Of a DNA stretch of 64,000 nucleotides, positions 42,580 through 50,674 are shown in pieces. The translations under genes and the position numbers were made by a program. This DNA is from Halorubrum rutilum. GTDB taxonomy: Archaea > Halobacteriota > Halobacteria > Halobacteriales > Haloferacaceae. Positions within the stretch are counted from its first letter, which is position 1. The number at the start of each line of letters is the position of its first letter. The DNA lies in assembly GCF_024494565.1 (NCBI RefSeq), contig NZ_JANHDN010000008.1, forward strand, positions 62,001 to 126,000. Direction: 5' to 3'. Below the pieces are notes generated by a model. It saw only the letters and a program-made list of their open reading frames with translations. It did no database searches and was not told where the DNA came from.

Positions 42580-43140
42580 ATGAAACTCAGAACAGACGTC
42601 CTCCCGGCGGAACAGGTGTATTCCATCCTCGCGAACGAGCGTCGTCGGCGCGCCATCCAGCAGATCAGAGACGTCGGCGGGACGGTGACCGTCCACGAGC
42701 TGTCGGCGCTGGTGGCGAGTCACGAGAGCGGCGAGAGCCCGCCGCCGAAGCGGTGCCGCGAGAGCGTGTACACGTCGCTCGTGCAGACGCACCTCCCGAA
42801 GCTGGAGGAGCTCGGCGTCGTCGAGTACGACCGGGGGACGCAGACGATCGAGCTGTCGCGGCACGCGCGAGACGTCTCGCTGTACACCGAGATCGTCGCC
42901 ACGGGCGGGGTGACGTGGTCGGAGCTGTACCGCGCGCTCGGCGTCGTCTCGCTAACCGTCCTCCTCGCGGCGCTGCTCGGTGCCCCGCTCGTCTCCGCGG
43001 CCGATCCGGTCCTGTTGACGAGCCTCGCGCTCGGGCTGTTCGCCGCCGCGAGCGCCTACCAGCTCTGGCTCAACCGCTTCTCCGTGCTCCGGCAGTTCCG
43101 GATCGGACGCGACGGCCTGCTCTCGCGGCGGCGGAGCTGA
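42580..43140 (+). CDS. Winged-helix (DUF7344-type) protein with C-terminal membrane helices
   Basis: 186 residues. The N-terminal about 110 form a winged helix: EQVYSILANERRRRAIQQI, a region with VYTSLVQTHLPKLEELGVVEYD, then a strand. Residues about 120-170 contain two membrane helices (LGVVSLTVLLAALLGAPLVS and LLTSLALGLFAAASAYQLW). The family is abundant in haloarchaea and presumed to be membrane-tethered transcription regulators. It is paralogous to the gene at 44427 and lies next to the SipW/camelysin cluster, which it may control; that is inference. Confidence 0.85.
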   Translation: MKLRTDVLPAEQVYSILANERRRRAIQQIRDVGGTVTVHELSALVASHESGESPPPKRCRESVYTSLVQTHLPKLEELGVVEYDRGTQTIELSRHARDVSLYTEIVATGGVTWSELYRALGVVSLTVLLAALLGAPLVSAADPVLLTSLALGLFAAASAYQLWLNRFSVLRQFRIGRDGLLSRRRS

Positions 43141-43235
43141 GACGAACGCCGACGTCTGCGATCCGTCGGGTTAGTTGATAAACAAGCCACCAGTGATTCG
43201 GAGGGCTTCACCACGAAACGACCGGTCGCGGCGTG

Positions 43236-44099
43236 TTATTCGGCCGCGAGCGACGGCGGCAGGTCCATCTCGAACAGTCGGGCGTCGCAGGCGGTACAGC
43301 GGCCGGCGATCACGTCGCGGGTCGTACAGCAGGACTCGACGACGCGCTCTTCGAGCCGCACGGCCCCCTCGCAGACGGGACACGCCTCGGCGAACAGCCG
43401 AAGCGCGCCGAGCACGCCGCTCCGCGCCGCGAGGGGGAGCGACGGCCAGTCGTCGAGCCGCTCGGTCAGCGCGCGGTCGGCGGCGACGTCGGCGAGGAAC
43501 GCCGCGCGCGACTCCCAGTGGCCGATGCGTTCGTCGTCGGCGAACGCGAACCCGGTCCCGCCGCGCCAGTCGAGCGAGAGCGACTCGGCGTCGACGCCGG
43601 TGAGCGACGCGAGCGCCGCCAGTTCGGCGTCGCCGCCGGCGTCGATGCGCGTCTCGCGGAGGGCGGCGTCCCACGCGGCCGCGAACCACGGGGCGAACTC
43701 GAGGTCGGCGCCGTCGGGCGTCTCGACGAGCACGTCCGCCGACAGCAGGTACGACTCCGCGTCGACCTCGGCCGGCGGCGCGGGCTCGGTCCCCTTCCCG
43801 AACAGCCGGAGGACGCGCTCGGGGAGGTAGCGCTTCGTGAGTTCGGGCGTCCCCGGGACGAGGTAGCCGCGGAGCCAGATCGCGGCGAGCGCGGCCCCGA
43901 ACCCGGCAGCGCCGAGGGCCGGGCCGGCGACGGCGGCCGCCGCCGTCGCTCCGGCCGCCGCGATCGCGACGTTGACTCCGGTACACGGGAGACAGCGGTT
44001 CTCGCCGGTGTACTCCGGACGGCGGAAGCGGTCGAGGGGGCGGCGGTCGGCCTGCCCCGCGTCCGGGTCCGAGACGGTCGTGTCGTGTGTGATCGTCAT
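43236..44099 (-). CDS. Haloarchaeal membrane protein with C-terminal zinc ribbon
   Basis: The ATG at 44099 gives 287 residues. RRPEYTGENRCLPCTGVNVA opens with a C-x-x-C pair before two membrane helices (residues about 40-80). A soluble region (about 100-235) follows, then a zinc-ribbon-like end (CPVCEGA, then CC and CTAC). I recognise a conserved halophile family without known function. CATACATACG (about 44124-44133, minus strand) is centred 28 nt before the ATG, so the mRNA is probably leaderless. It lies between two paralogous winged-helix genes. Confidence 0.78.
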   Translation of the reverse strand: MTITHDTTVSDPDAGQADRRPLDRFRRPEYTGENRCLPCTGVNVAIAAAGATAAAAVAGPALGAAGFGAALAAIWLRGYLVPGTPELTKRYLPERVLRLFGKGTEPAPPAEVDAESYLLSADVLVETPDGADLEFAPWFAAAWDAALRETRIDAGGDAELAALASLTGVDAESLSLDWRGGTGFAFADDERIGHWESRAAFLADVAADRALTERLDDWPSLPLAARSGVLGALRLFAEACPVCEGAVRLEERVVESCCTTRDVIAGRCTACDARLFEMDLPPSLAAE

Positions 44100-44426
44100 G
44101 ACGCGGTCTTGGCGCGGAGCGGTCGTATGTATGCAGCGCCTACCGGCCGCGTTCCGGCCCGAGACGAGCGCTCGCCGCGAGTTCGCGGGCGGTGCCACGC
44201 GGACGGGGAGACGGGGCGCTTCGGTCCGCCTCGTTTCGCGATGAAATTAACTATATCTGGTAATTGTACCGAGACGTCCTCTATCAAAGCACGATAATAG
44301 ACGCCTCAGACGATCAAATACGTTTTGTATGAAATAATAGACATACTTAAAGTGACAAGTTATATGTGCTTCGGTGTCAATTGGCAATCGGAGCGGATCC
44401 GCGGCAGAGAGCCATGACACCCCAAC
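44100..44426. other. Divergent intergenic region with A/T-rich island
   Basis: From about 44245 to 44375 the sequence is strikingly A/T-rich for this genome. It holds two exact ATAATAGAC repeats (44294-44302 and 44334-44342), CTTAAAG (44347-44353) and TTATATG (44360-44366), the last being the likely TATA box for the plus-strand winged-helix gene. No gene is supported inside it. Confidence 0.5.
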
Positions 44427-44963
44427 TTGCCGGCACGACGGAGAGAGAGCGACGACGGGGACGGACCAACGCGGGACGAGATATTCACGATGCTGAGCAA
44501 CCAGCGGCGACGGAACGTGATAACCTACCTGAAAGAGCGCGGGGACGACGCCCGCGTGAGGGACATCGCCGAACAGCTGGCGGCGTGGGAGAACGACCGC
44601 GAGATCAACGAGGTCACGTACAAACAGCGGAAGCGCGTCTACACCGCGCTCCACCAGTCGCACCTGCCGAAGCTGGCGGAGGGCGGGTTCATCGACTACG
44701 AGCCGAACAGGGGGATCGTCTCGCTGACCGAGGAGAGCCGAGAGCTGGAGGTGTACCTCGAAGTCGTCTCCGAAAACGAGATCCTGTGGAGCGAGTACTA
44801 CCTCGGCCTCGCCGTCGTCTGCGGGCTGCTCGGCGGCGCGGCGTGGATCGGGACGGTCCCGTTCGCGGGCGTCTCCGGCTACGCGTACGCGGTCCTCTTC
44901 GCGGTGCTGTTCGGCGTCTCCGGGGCGGTGCACCGCACGGTGACGCGCCGGAACCGGGTGTAG
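44427..44963 (+). CDS. Second winged-helix (DUF7344-type) protein with C-terminal membrane helices
   Basis: 178 residues if started at TTG 44427, directly after an in-frame stop; ATG 44490 (MLSNQRRRNVITYL) is the shorter alternative. An ATG at 44414 is in another frame, so the true N-terminus is uncertain and a small frameshift near 44430-44470 is possible. The winged helix (DEIFTMLSNQRRRNVITYLK, VYTALHQSHLPKLAEGGFID) and two membrane helices near the end parallel the gene at 42580. A presumed membrane-bound regulator. Confidence 0.82.
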   Translation: MPARRRESDDGDGPTRDEIFTMLSNQRRRNVITYLKERGDDARVRDIAEQLAAWENDREINEVTYKQRKRVYTALHQSHLPKLAEGGFIDYEPNRGIVSLTEESRELEVYLEVVSENEILWSEYYLGLAVVCGLLGGAAWIGTVPFAGVSGYAYAVLFAVLFGVSGAVHRTVTRRNRV

Positions 44964-45020
44964 GCGCTCGGGACGCGACACCCGCAGGGTTTTAGCCGCC
45001 CACGGCGGGAGTACGGACAT

Positions 45021-47810
45021 ATGCCAACGGGGATCGTCGGGGAGTTCCTCGATCTCAAGGCGGAGACGGACGCGGACGTCCTCGCGATGCAGTGCGGCGA
45101 CTTCTACGAGTTCTTCGCGGACGACGCGGAGCTGGTCGCCGACGAGCTCGACCTCTCGATCTCGCAGAAGTCCTCGCACGGCTCGTCGCACCCGATGGCG
45201 GGCGTCCCGCTCTCGGAGCTGACCCCCTACGTGAAGGCGCTCGTCGAGCGCGGCTACCGGGTCGCCGTCGCGGACCAGTACGAGACCGACGACGGCCACG
45301 CCCGCGAGATCACCCGCGTCGTTACGCCCGGGACCCTCCTCGAAACCGCCGACGACGACGCGCGGTACCTCGCGGCGGTGGTTCGCGAGGAGGACGAGAC
45401 AGACGGCCCCTACGGCCTGGCGCTCGCGGACGTCACCACGGGCCGGTTCCTCGTCACCGAGGTCGACGACGAGAGCGACCTCCGGGCGGAGCTGTACCGG
45501 TTCGACCCCGCGGAGGTGCTCCCGGGGCCCCGCGTCCGCAACGACGACCGGCTGCTCGGCGCGGTCCGCGAGGACCTCTCCGGGTCGGTCTCGCTGTTCG
45601 ACGCGGAGGCGTTCGCGCCGGGGCGGGCGAGACACGCCGTTCGGGAACAGTTCGGGCGGGAGACCGCCGACAGCGTCGGGATCGACTCCGACCTCGCGCT
45701 GCGCGCGGCCGGCGCGGTCCTCGGCTACGTCGAGGAGACGGGCGCGGGCGTGCTCGCGTCGATGACCCGGCTCACGGCGTACGGCGACGGCGACCACGTC
45801 GACGTCGACGCGACGACCCAGCGCAACCTCGAGCTCACGGAGACGATGCGCGGCGAGGGGGAGGGGTCGCTGTTCGAGACGGTCGACCACACCGTCACCG
45901 CGGCCGGCGGCCGGCTGCTCCGCGAGTGGCTCACGCGGCCGCGACGGGACCGGGCGCGGCTCGACCGCCGGCTCGACGCCGTGGAGGCGCTGGCGTCGGC
46001 GGCGCTCGCGCGCGACCGCCTCCGAGAGACGCTCGGAGCGGCGTACGACCTCGAACGGCTCGCCTCGCGGGCGACGAGCGGGAGCGCTGGCGCACGCGAA
46101 CTCCTCTCGGTGCGCGACACCCTCGCGCTGGTGCCGGAACTCGTCGACGCCGTCGAGGGGACCCCGCTCGCGGACTCGCCGGTCGCCGAGGTGCTGGACG
46201 GCCTCGACCGGGAGCGCGCGAGCGCGCTCCGGGGCGAGCTCGCCGACGCGCTCGCCGAGGACCCGCCGAAGGCGAAGACGCAGGGGGGGTTGCTGAAGCC
46301 GGGGTACGACGACGAGCTCGACGAGCTGATCGAGAGCCACGAGGAGGCGGCCGAGTGGCTCGACACGCTCGCGGAGCGGGAGAAGCGGCGCCACGGGCTC
46401 AGCCACGTCACGGTCGACCGCAACAAGACGGACGGCTACTACATCCAGGTCGGAAAGTCGGTCGCCGACCGGGTGCCGGACCACTACCGCGAGATCAAGA
46501 CGCTGAAGAACTCGAAGCGGTTCGTCACCGACGAGCTCGAAGAGCGCGAGCGGGAGGTCCTCCGGCTGGAGGAGGCCCGCGGCGAGCTGGAGTACGAGCT
46601 GTTCGAGGAACTCCGCGAGCGGGTCGCCGACGACGCCGCGCTGCTCCAGGACGTGGGGCGGGCGGTCGCCGAGGTCGACGCGCTCGCGTCGCTCGCGACT
46701 CACGCCGCCGGCAACGACTGGACGCGCCCGGAGCTGACCGACGAGCGCAGACTCGACGTCGAGGCCGGTCGCCACCCCGTCGTCGAGCGGACGACCGACT
46801 TCGTGCCGAACGACCTCCGGCTCGACGGGGAGCGCGGCTTCCTCATCGTCACCGGCCCGAACATGAGCGGGAAGTCGACGTACATGCGGCAGGCCGCCCT
46901 GATCCAACTGCTCGCGCAGGCGGGGTCGTTCGTGCCCGCCCGGGCCGCCGAGGTCGGGCTCGTCGACGGGATCTACACCCGCGTCGGCGCGCTCGACGAG
47001 CTGGCGCAGGGCCGGTCGACGTTCATGGTCGAGATGCAGGAGCTGTCGAACATCCTCCACTCGGCGACCGCGGACTCGCTCGTCATCCTCGACGAGGTCG
47101 GCCGCGGCACCGCGACCTACGACGGGATCTCCATCGCGTGGGCCGCGACCGAGTACCTCCACAACGAGGTGCGCGCCCGCACCCTCTTCGCGACGCACTA
47201 CCACGAGCTGACGGCGCTGGCGGACCACCTCCCGCGCGTGGCGAACGTCCACGTCGCCGTCGACGAGCGCGACGGCGAGGTGACGTTCCTCCGGACCGTC
47301 CGCGACGGCCCGACGAACCGGTCGTACGGGGTCCACGTCGCCGACCTCGCGGGCGTCCCCGACCCGGTCGTCTCCCGCGCCGACGCGGTGCTCGACCGGC
47401 TCCGCGAGGAGAAGGCGATCGAGGCGAAGGGGTCCCGGACCGGGAGCGAGAGGGCCGGAAGCGGGGGCCCGGGAGACGGGAGCGGCGGTCCGGGAGACGG
47501 CGGCACGAAACAGGTCGTCTTCGACCTCTCGTCCGGGTCGTTCGCGGGCGAGGGTGACGCCGGGCCGGCCGGGGCGTCTGGGTCCGCCGAAGCGGGCGCC
47601 GACGGCTCCCCCCCTGAAGAGGGTCGAAACGGGGCGGTTCGGGAGTCGGCGTCGGGCGGCGCGGCGGAGGCCGCCGAGGCCGACCGCCTCGATCCGGAGA
47701 CCCGCGCCGTGATCGACGAGCTGAGCGACGTCGACGTCGCGGAGACCGCGCCGGTGGAGCTGCTCGCGCGAGTGCAGGAGTGGCAGGATCGGCTCGACGA
47801 CGGGGACTGA
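45021..47810 (+). CDS. mutS: DNA mismatch repair protein MutS
   Basis: 929 residues. The mismatch-reading F-x-E motif is in QCGDFYEFFADDAELVADEL; core, clamp and ATPase domains follow, with Walker A TGPNMSGKST, Walker B LVILDEVGRGT and the composite-site TFMVEMQELSNIL. The C-terminus is a Gly/Ala-rich acidic extension ending in a short helix typical of haloarchaeal MutS1. It recognises mispairs and, with MutL, starts repair. MutL is not adjacent. GTTTTAGCC about 29 nt before the ATG is the probable TATA box. Confidence 0.97.
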   Translation: MPTGIVGEFLDLKAETDADVLAMQCGDFYEFFADDAELVADELDLSISQKSSHGSSHPMAGVPLSELTPYVKALVERGYRVAVADQYETDDGHAREITRVVTPGTLLETADDDARYLAAVVREEDETDGPYGLALADVTTGRFLVTEVDDESDLRAELYRFDPAEVLPGPRVRNDDRLLGAVREDLSGSVSLFDAEAFAPGRARHAVREQFGRETADSVGIDSDLALRAAGAVLGYVEETGAGVLASMTRLTAYGDGDHVDVDATTQRNLELTETMRGEGEGSLFETVDHTVTAAGGRLLREWLTRPRRDRARLDRRLDAVEALASAALARDRLRETLGAAYDLERLASRATSGSAGARELLSVRDTLALVPELVDAVEGTPLADSPVAEVLDGLDRERASALRGELADALAEDPPKAKTQGGLLKPGYDDELDELIESHEEAAEWLDTLAEREKRRHGLSHVTVDRNKTDGYYIQVGKSVADRVPDHYREIKTLKNSKRFVTDELEEREREVLRLEEARGELEYELFEELRERVADDAALLQDVGRAVAEVDALASLATHAAGNDWTRPELTDERRLDVEAGRHPVVERTTDFVPNDLRLDGERGFLIVTGPNMSGKSTYMRQAALIQLLAQAGSFVPARAAEVGLVDGIYTRVGALDELAQGRSTFMVEMQELSNILHSATADSLVILDEVGRGTATYDGISIAWAATEYLHNEVRARTLFATHYHELTALADHLPRVANVHVAVDERDGEVTFLRTVRDGPTNRSYGVHVADLAGVPDPVVSRADAVLDRLREEKAIEAKGSRTGSERAGSGGPGDGSGGPGDGGTKQVVFDLSSGSFAGEGDAGPAGASGSAEAGADGSPPEEGRNGAVRESASGGAAEAAEADRLDPETRAVIDELSDVDVAETAPVELLARVQEWQDRLDDGD

Positions 47811-47896
47811 GACGCGGGACGCGGGGCGCGGGACACGGAGCGCGCCCGGGTGCGTCTGACGTAAGAACTAATGTCCGACCTCGACGTGTGGTGTGT

Positions 47897-48247
47897 ATGG
47901 GCATCATGAGCAAGATCCTCGGCGGGGGCGGCAACCGCTCCGTCGACGACTACGTCGAGCTCGACATCGACGACTTCGCCGAGGCGCACGCCGAGACGGG
48001 GATGCAGGTACACATCGCGGAGATCGGCGACCAGAGCGACGTCATCCCGATCAAAGACGCCGTCTACGACGGCGACTTCGTCATCGCCGACATCACCCGG
48101 CACTCCACGTCGGACCGGACGATCGAACACATCATCGACGAGCTGCGACAGGTCGCCCAGGAGGTCGACGGCGACATCGTCCAGAAGGGCGACGACCAGA
48201 TCGTCGTGACGCCGACGGGCGTCTCGGTCTCGCGGGAAAAGCTGTAG
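47897..48247 (+). CDS. sepF: Cell division protein SepF
   Basis: 116 residues: MGIMSKILGGGG, a membrane-binding amphipathic start, an acidic linker, then the SepF core (VHIAEIGDQSDVIPIKDAVY, DGDFVIADITRHSTSDRTIE, and a VVTPTGVSVS end). In haloarchaea SepF anchors FtsZ2-dependent constriction at the membrane. The start at 47897 matches my recollection of homologues and a TATA-like GAACTAATG about 27 nt upstream; ATG 47906 is the alternative. It is 86 nt downstream of mutS with its own promoter. Confidence 0.93.
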   Translation: MGIMSKILGGGGNRSVDDYVELDIDDFAEAHAETGMQVHIAEIGDQSDVIPIKDAVYDGDFVIADITRHSTSDRTIEHIIDELRQVAQEVDGDIVQKGDDQIVVTPTGVSVSREKL

Positions 48248-48417
48248 CCGGGACCCGTCCCGTCCTCGGGGTCACCGTGTTCTCGGGCTCACCGTGTCCT
48301 CGGGACCCCCTCGCCTGCGCGCCGATTGTACGACGTTCGCCCGTCCGTCCGCCGTGACCGTCGGGTACGGGGTCGAACCGTGTGTTATATGCCCGTCTCC
48401 CGCCCACGTACGACCGA

Positions 48418-49308
48418 ATGGACGAGCCGGTCCTGCTGACGGGCGCCGGCGGACGGGTGGGCCAGGCCATCCTCCGGGGCATCGGCGACGACTACGACTG
48501 GCGGCTCCTCGACAGGGAGCCGCTCCCGGCCGCGAAGGTGCCCGACGGGGTCACCGACGCCGACCGGTACGTCGCGGACATCACCGACGAGCGGGCGGTC
48601 CGGGAGGCGATGCGGGACGTCGGCGCCGTGATCCACCTCGCCGGCGACCCGCGGAAGACGGCGCCGTGGGACTCCGTGCTCCGCAACAACATCGACGGGA
48701 CGCAGGTGGTGATGCGCGCGGCCGCCGAGGCCGGCGTCGAGCGGTTCGCGTTCGCCTCCTCGAACCACGCGGTCGGCGGCTACGAGACCGACGACCGGAC
48801 CCCCGACCTGTACCGCCCGGACGACGGCTACCGCCTGGACGGCACCGAGCTCCCCCGGCCCGGGAACCTCTACGGCGTCTCGAAGGCGGCCGGCGAGGCG
48901 CTCGGCCGGCTGTACCACGACGAGCACGGGATGAGCGTCGTCTGCGTCCGCATCGGGAACCTCACGAAGGACCACCCGCCCCGCGAGTACGAGCGCGGGC
49001 AGGCGATGTGGCTCTCGCACCGCGACTGCGCGCACCTGTTCGACCGGTGTCTCCGGGCCGACTACGGCTACGAGATCGTCTACGGCATCTCCGACAACGA
49101 CCGGCGCTACTACTCCCTCGAACGCGCCCGCGAGGCGCTCGGCTACGACCCCGCCGACAACTCCGCCGACTACACCTTCGAGGGCGAGCCGAAGGAGGGG
49201 GCCGCGACGGGCGGCGGGGAGGGGGATTCCGACCGGACCGCCGCCGACGAACCCCCCGCGGAGCCGAACTTCCCCTCGGACCCCGACACCCCGACCGACG
49301 GCGCCTGA
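48418..49308 (+). CDS. azf: Extended SDR dehydrogenase, Azf-type NAD-dependent glucose-6-phosphate dehydrogenase
   Basis: 296 residues. Rossmann start VLLTGAGGRVGQAILRG; catalytic YGVSK (YxxxK) with preceding FAFASSNHAVGGYETDD; SDR C-terminal substrate region with RIGNLTKDHPPREYERGQAM. The core closely resembles what I remember of Haloferax Azf, an SDR-family NAD-dependent glucose-6-phosphate dehydrogenase of the oxidative pentose phosphate pathway. A nearby rpa2/histone/deacetylase block, as I recall also near azf in Haloferax, supports this. Uronate dehydrogenase is the alternative. The last 45 residues are an acidic low-complexity tail. Confidence 0.8.
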   Translation: MDEPVLLTGAGGRVGQAILRGIGDDYDWRLLDREPLPAAKVPDGVTDADRYVADITDERAVREAMRDVGAVIHLAGDPRKTAPWDSVLRNNIDGTQVVMRAAAEAGVERFAFASSNHAVGGYETDDRTPDLYRPDDGYRLDGTELPRPGNLYGVSKAAGEALGRLYHDEHGMSVVCVRIGNLTKDHPPREYERGQAMWLSHRDCAHLFDRCLRADYGYEIVYGISDNDRRYYSLERAREALGYDPADNSADYTFEGEPKEGAATGGGEGDSDRTAADEPPAEPNFPSDPDTPTDGA

Positions 49309-49315
49309 CGGGGGG

Positions 49316-50017
49316 TTAGAAGAGGTCGTCGACGTCGCGCCGCTTTCGCTCCGCCAGTTCCACGTGGTCCGCGAGCCGCGCGGCCACCTGCGGGCGGGCG
49401 TCGGGCTCGCGGAGGAACGCGAAGAGGAGCTCCGCGAACCGCGTCCGGCCGGTGCCGCGCTCCTCGCGCGCCAGCGCCGCCGCCGCCTCGAACGTCGCCG
49501 GGTCGCCGCGGTCGACCGCCTCGGCGAGCGCGGGCGCCGCGAGCAGCGCGGCCGAGAGCGTCAGGTCGTCGAACCCCGGCGCCGCGCCGCCGATCCGGAT
49601 CGGCGGGGGGGCGACGCGTTCGACCGTTTCGGGGTCGGCCGCGAGCCGTCGGCACCACTCCCGGACGGTCGCGACGTCGACGCCGTGGGCCCCGCCGTCG
49701 GCGTCAGAAGGCGTCTCCTCGGCGAATCCGGACAGGTACCGCGCGCCGTTTCCGGCGCAGCCGGCCGCGCCGGACCAGTTGCCCTCGGTCGCGTGGCGGG
49801 TGGCCGCCGCGGCCGCGATCAGCCCGTGGAGCAGGCGCTCGTCGTCGCCCTCGTCGAGCGGGAGCCACGCCGCCTCCCACGGGTCGTGGGCCGCGAGGAC
49901 GTGCCCCTCGTTGAACAGGGCGGCGCCGGCGGCGAGGGCGGCCGAGACGGAGGGGGGGCCATCGGCGTCCTCCGCGTCGTCGGCGGCGTCGCGGACGCCC
50001 GAGTCGCGGTCGGTCAT
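49316..50017 (-). CDS. DUF309 domain protein
   Basis: 233 residues. The DUF309 signature is ALFNEGHVLAAHDPWEAAWL, with the conserved FN-x-G-x-x-x-x-AH-x-x-WE pattern, followed by helical segments (GLIAAAAATRHATEGNWSGA). The function is unknown; the motif suggests a metal-binding or small-ligand helical domain. CTTTTTACG (about 50038-50047, minus strand) is 26 nt before the ATG, so the mRNA is probably leaderless. It converges on azf with 7 nt between stop codons. Confidence 0.85.
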   Translation of the reverse strand: MTDRDSGVRDAADDAEDADGPPSVSAALAAGAALFNEGHVLAAHDPWEAAWLPLDEGDDERLLHGLIAAAAATRHATEGNWSGAAGCAGNGARYLSGFAEETPSDADGGAHGVDVATVREWCRRLAADPETVERVAPPPIRIGGAAPGFDDLTLSAALLAAPALAEAVDRGDPATFEAAAALAREERGTGRTRFAELLFAFLREPDARPQVAARLADHVELAERKRRDVDDLF

Positions 50018-50072
50018 GCGCGGGTGTCGACGACGGCGACGTAAAAAGGGCGAGACACGCGTCCGGGTCGGC

Positions 50073-50354
50073 TCACCGCTCCCCGGGACCTACCGCCGAG
50101 TCGCCGCCGGGAACCGGCAGCGCCCGGTCGACGACGGCCGGGTAGCGGCGCCAGAGGGTCGCGCCGGCGACGACGCCGACGGAGAGGGCCAGTACGAACG
50201 CGGCCGCGACCGGGAGAGAAGCGGCCGCGACGGTCGCGACCGGCAGCGTCGCGAGGACGGCCAGCGCGCGCGGCGACGGCGGCGCGGCGGGGCGGGGACC
50301 CGCGTACGGGTCGAGGTGTGCGGTGCGTCCGTGGCGGGGTCGGTCTCGTGTCAT
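50073..50354 (-). CDS. Small two-helix membrane protein, hypothetical
   Basis: 93 residues from the ATG at 50354: a basic N-terminus (MTRDRPRHGRTAHLDPYAGP), two hydrophobic segments (ALAVLATLPVATVAAASLPV, then AAFVLALSVGVVAGATLW) and a short polar tail. No family is recognised. An in-frame ATG at 50438 would extend it with Pro/Ala-rich sequence. No convincing TATA box precedes either start, so coding status is moderate. The 320-bp gap upstream (50355-50674) otherwise shows only the promoter of the antiporter gene. Confidence 0.5.
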   Translation of the reverse strand: MTRDRPRHGRTAHLDPYAGPRPAAPPSPRALAVLATLPVATVAAASLPVAAAFVLALSVGVVAGATLWRRYPAVVDRALPVPGGDSAVGPGER

Positions 50355-50674
50355 CGTTGGAGGGGAAGCGGCGCGAGGCCCTCGCGCCGCGGTCGGCGGC
50401 CGTGCGGCGGGGACCGTGTCGGGTCCGAAAGGCGTCATCGGCCGTGAGAGCGTCTGAGGACGGGAGGGGACGCCCGATACGGGGGTTCGCTCGGGCGCGT
50501 CCTCACGCAGGGGAGGAACCGAGGTAATAGTTTCCCGAGTGTGCGGATCAATGGCGTGATTCGGCGCTCCGAGGGGATGTCCGCGGATCACCGCCGGCGG
50601 AGCGGCGCGGCCGGGCGGCCCGGTCTCGCGCCACCAGTACACTAAGGAGGGCGGCGCGCGTACGAACCGTAGAC

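Noticed and set aside
47871..47909. 12-codon ORF upstream of sepF whose stop overlaps an internal ATG (47906)
   Set aside because: The TATA-like element predicts transcription starting at about 47897, downstream of this ORF's ATG, so it should not be in the mRNA.
50438..50506. GTG-started ORF ending in ATGA at ATG 50438, a possible third leader ORF
   Set aside because: The TATA-like CTATTA is only about 22 nt from the GTG, and the downstream gene is itself uncertain.
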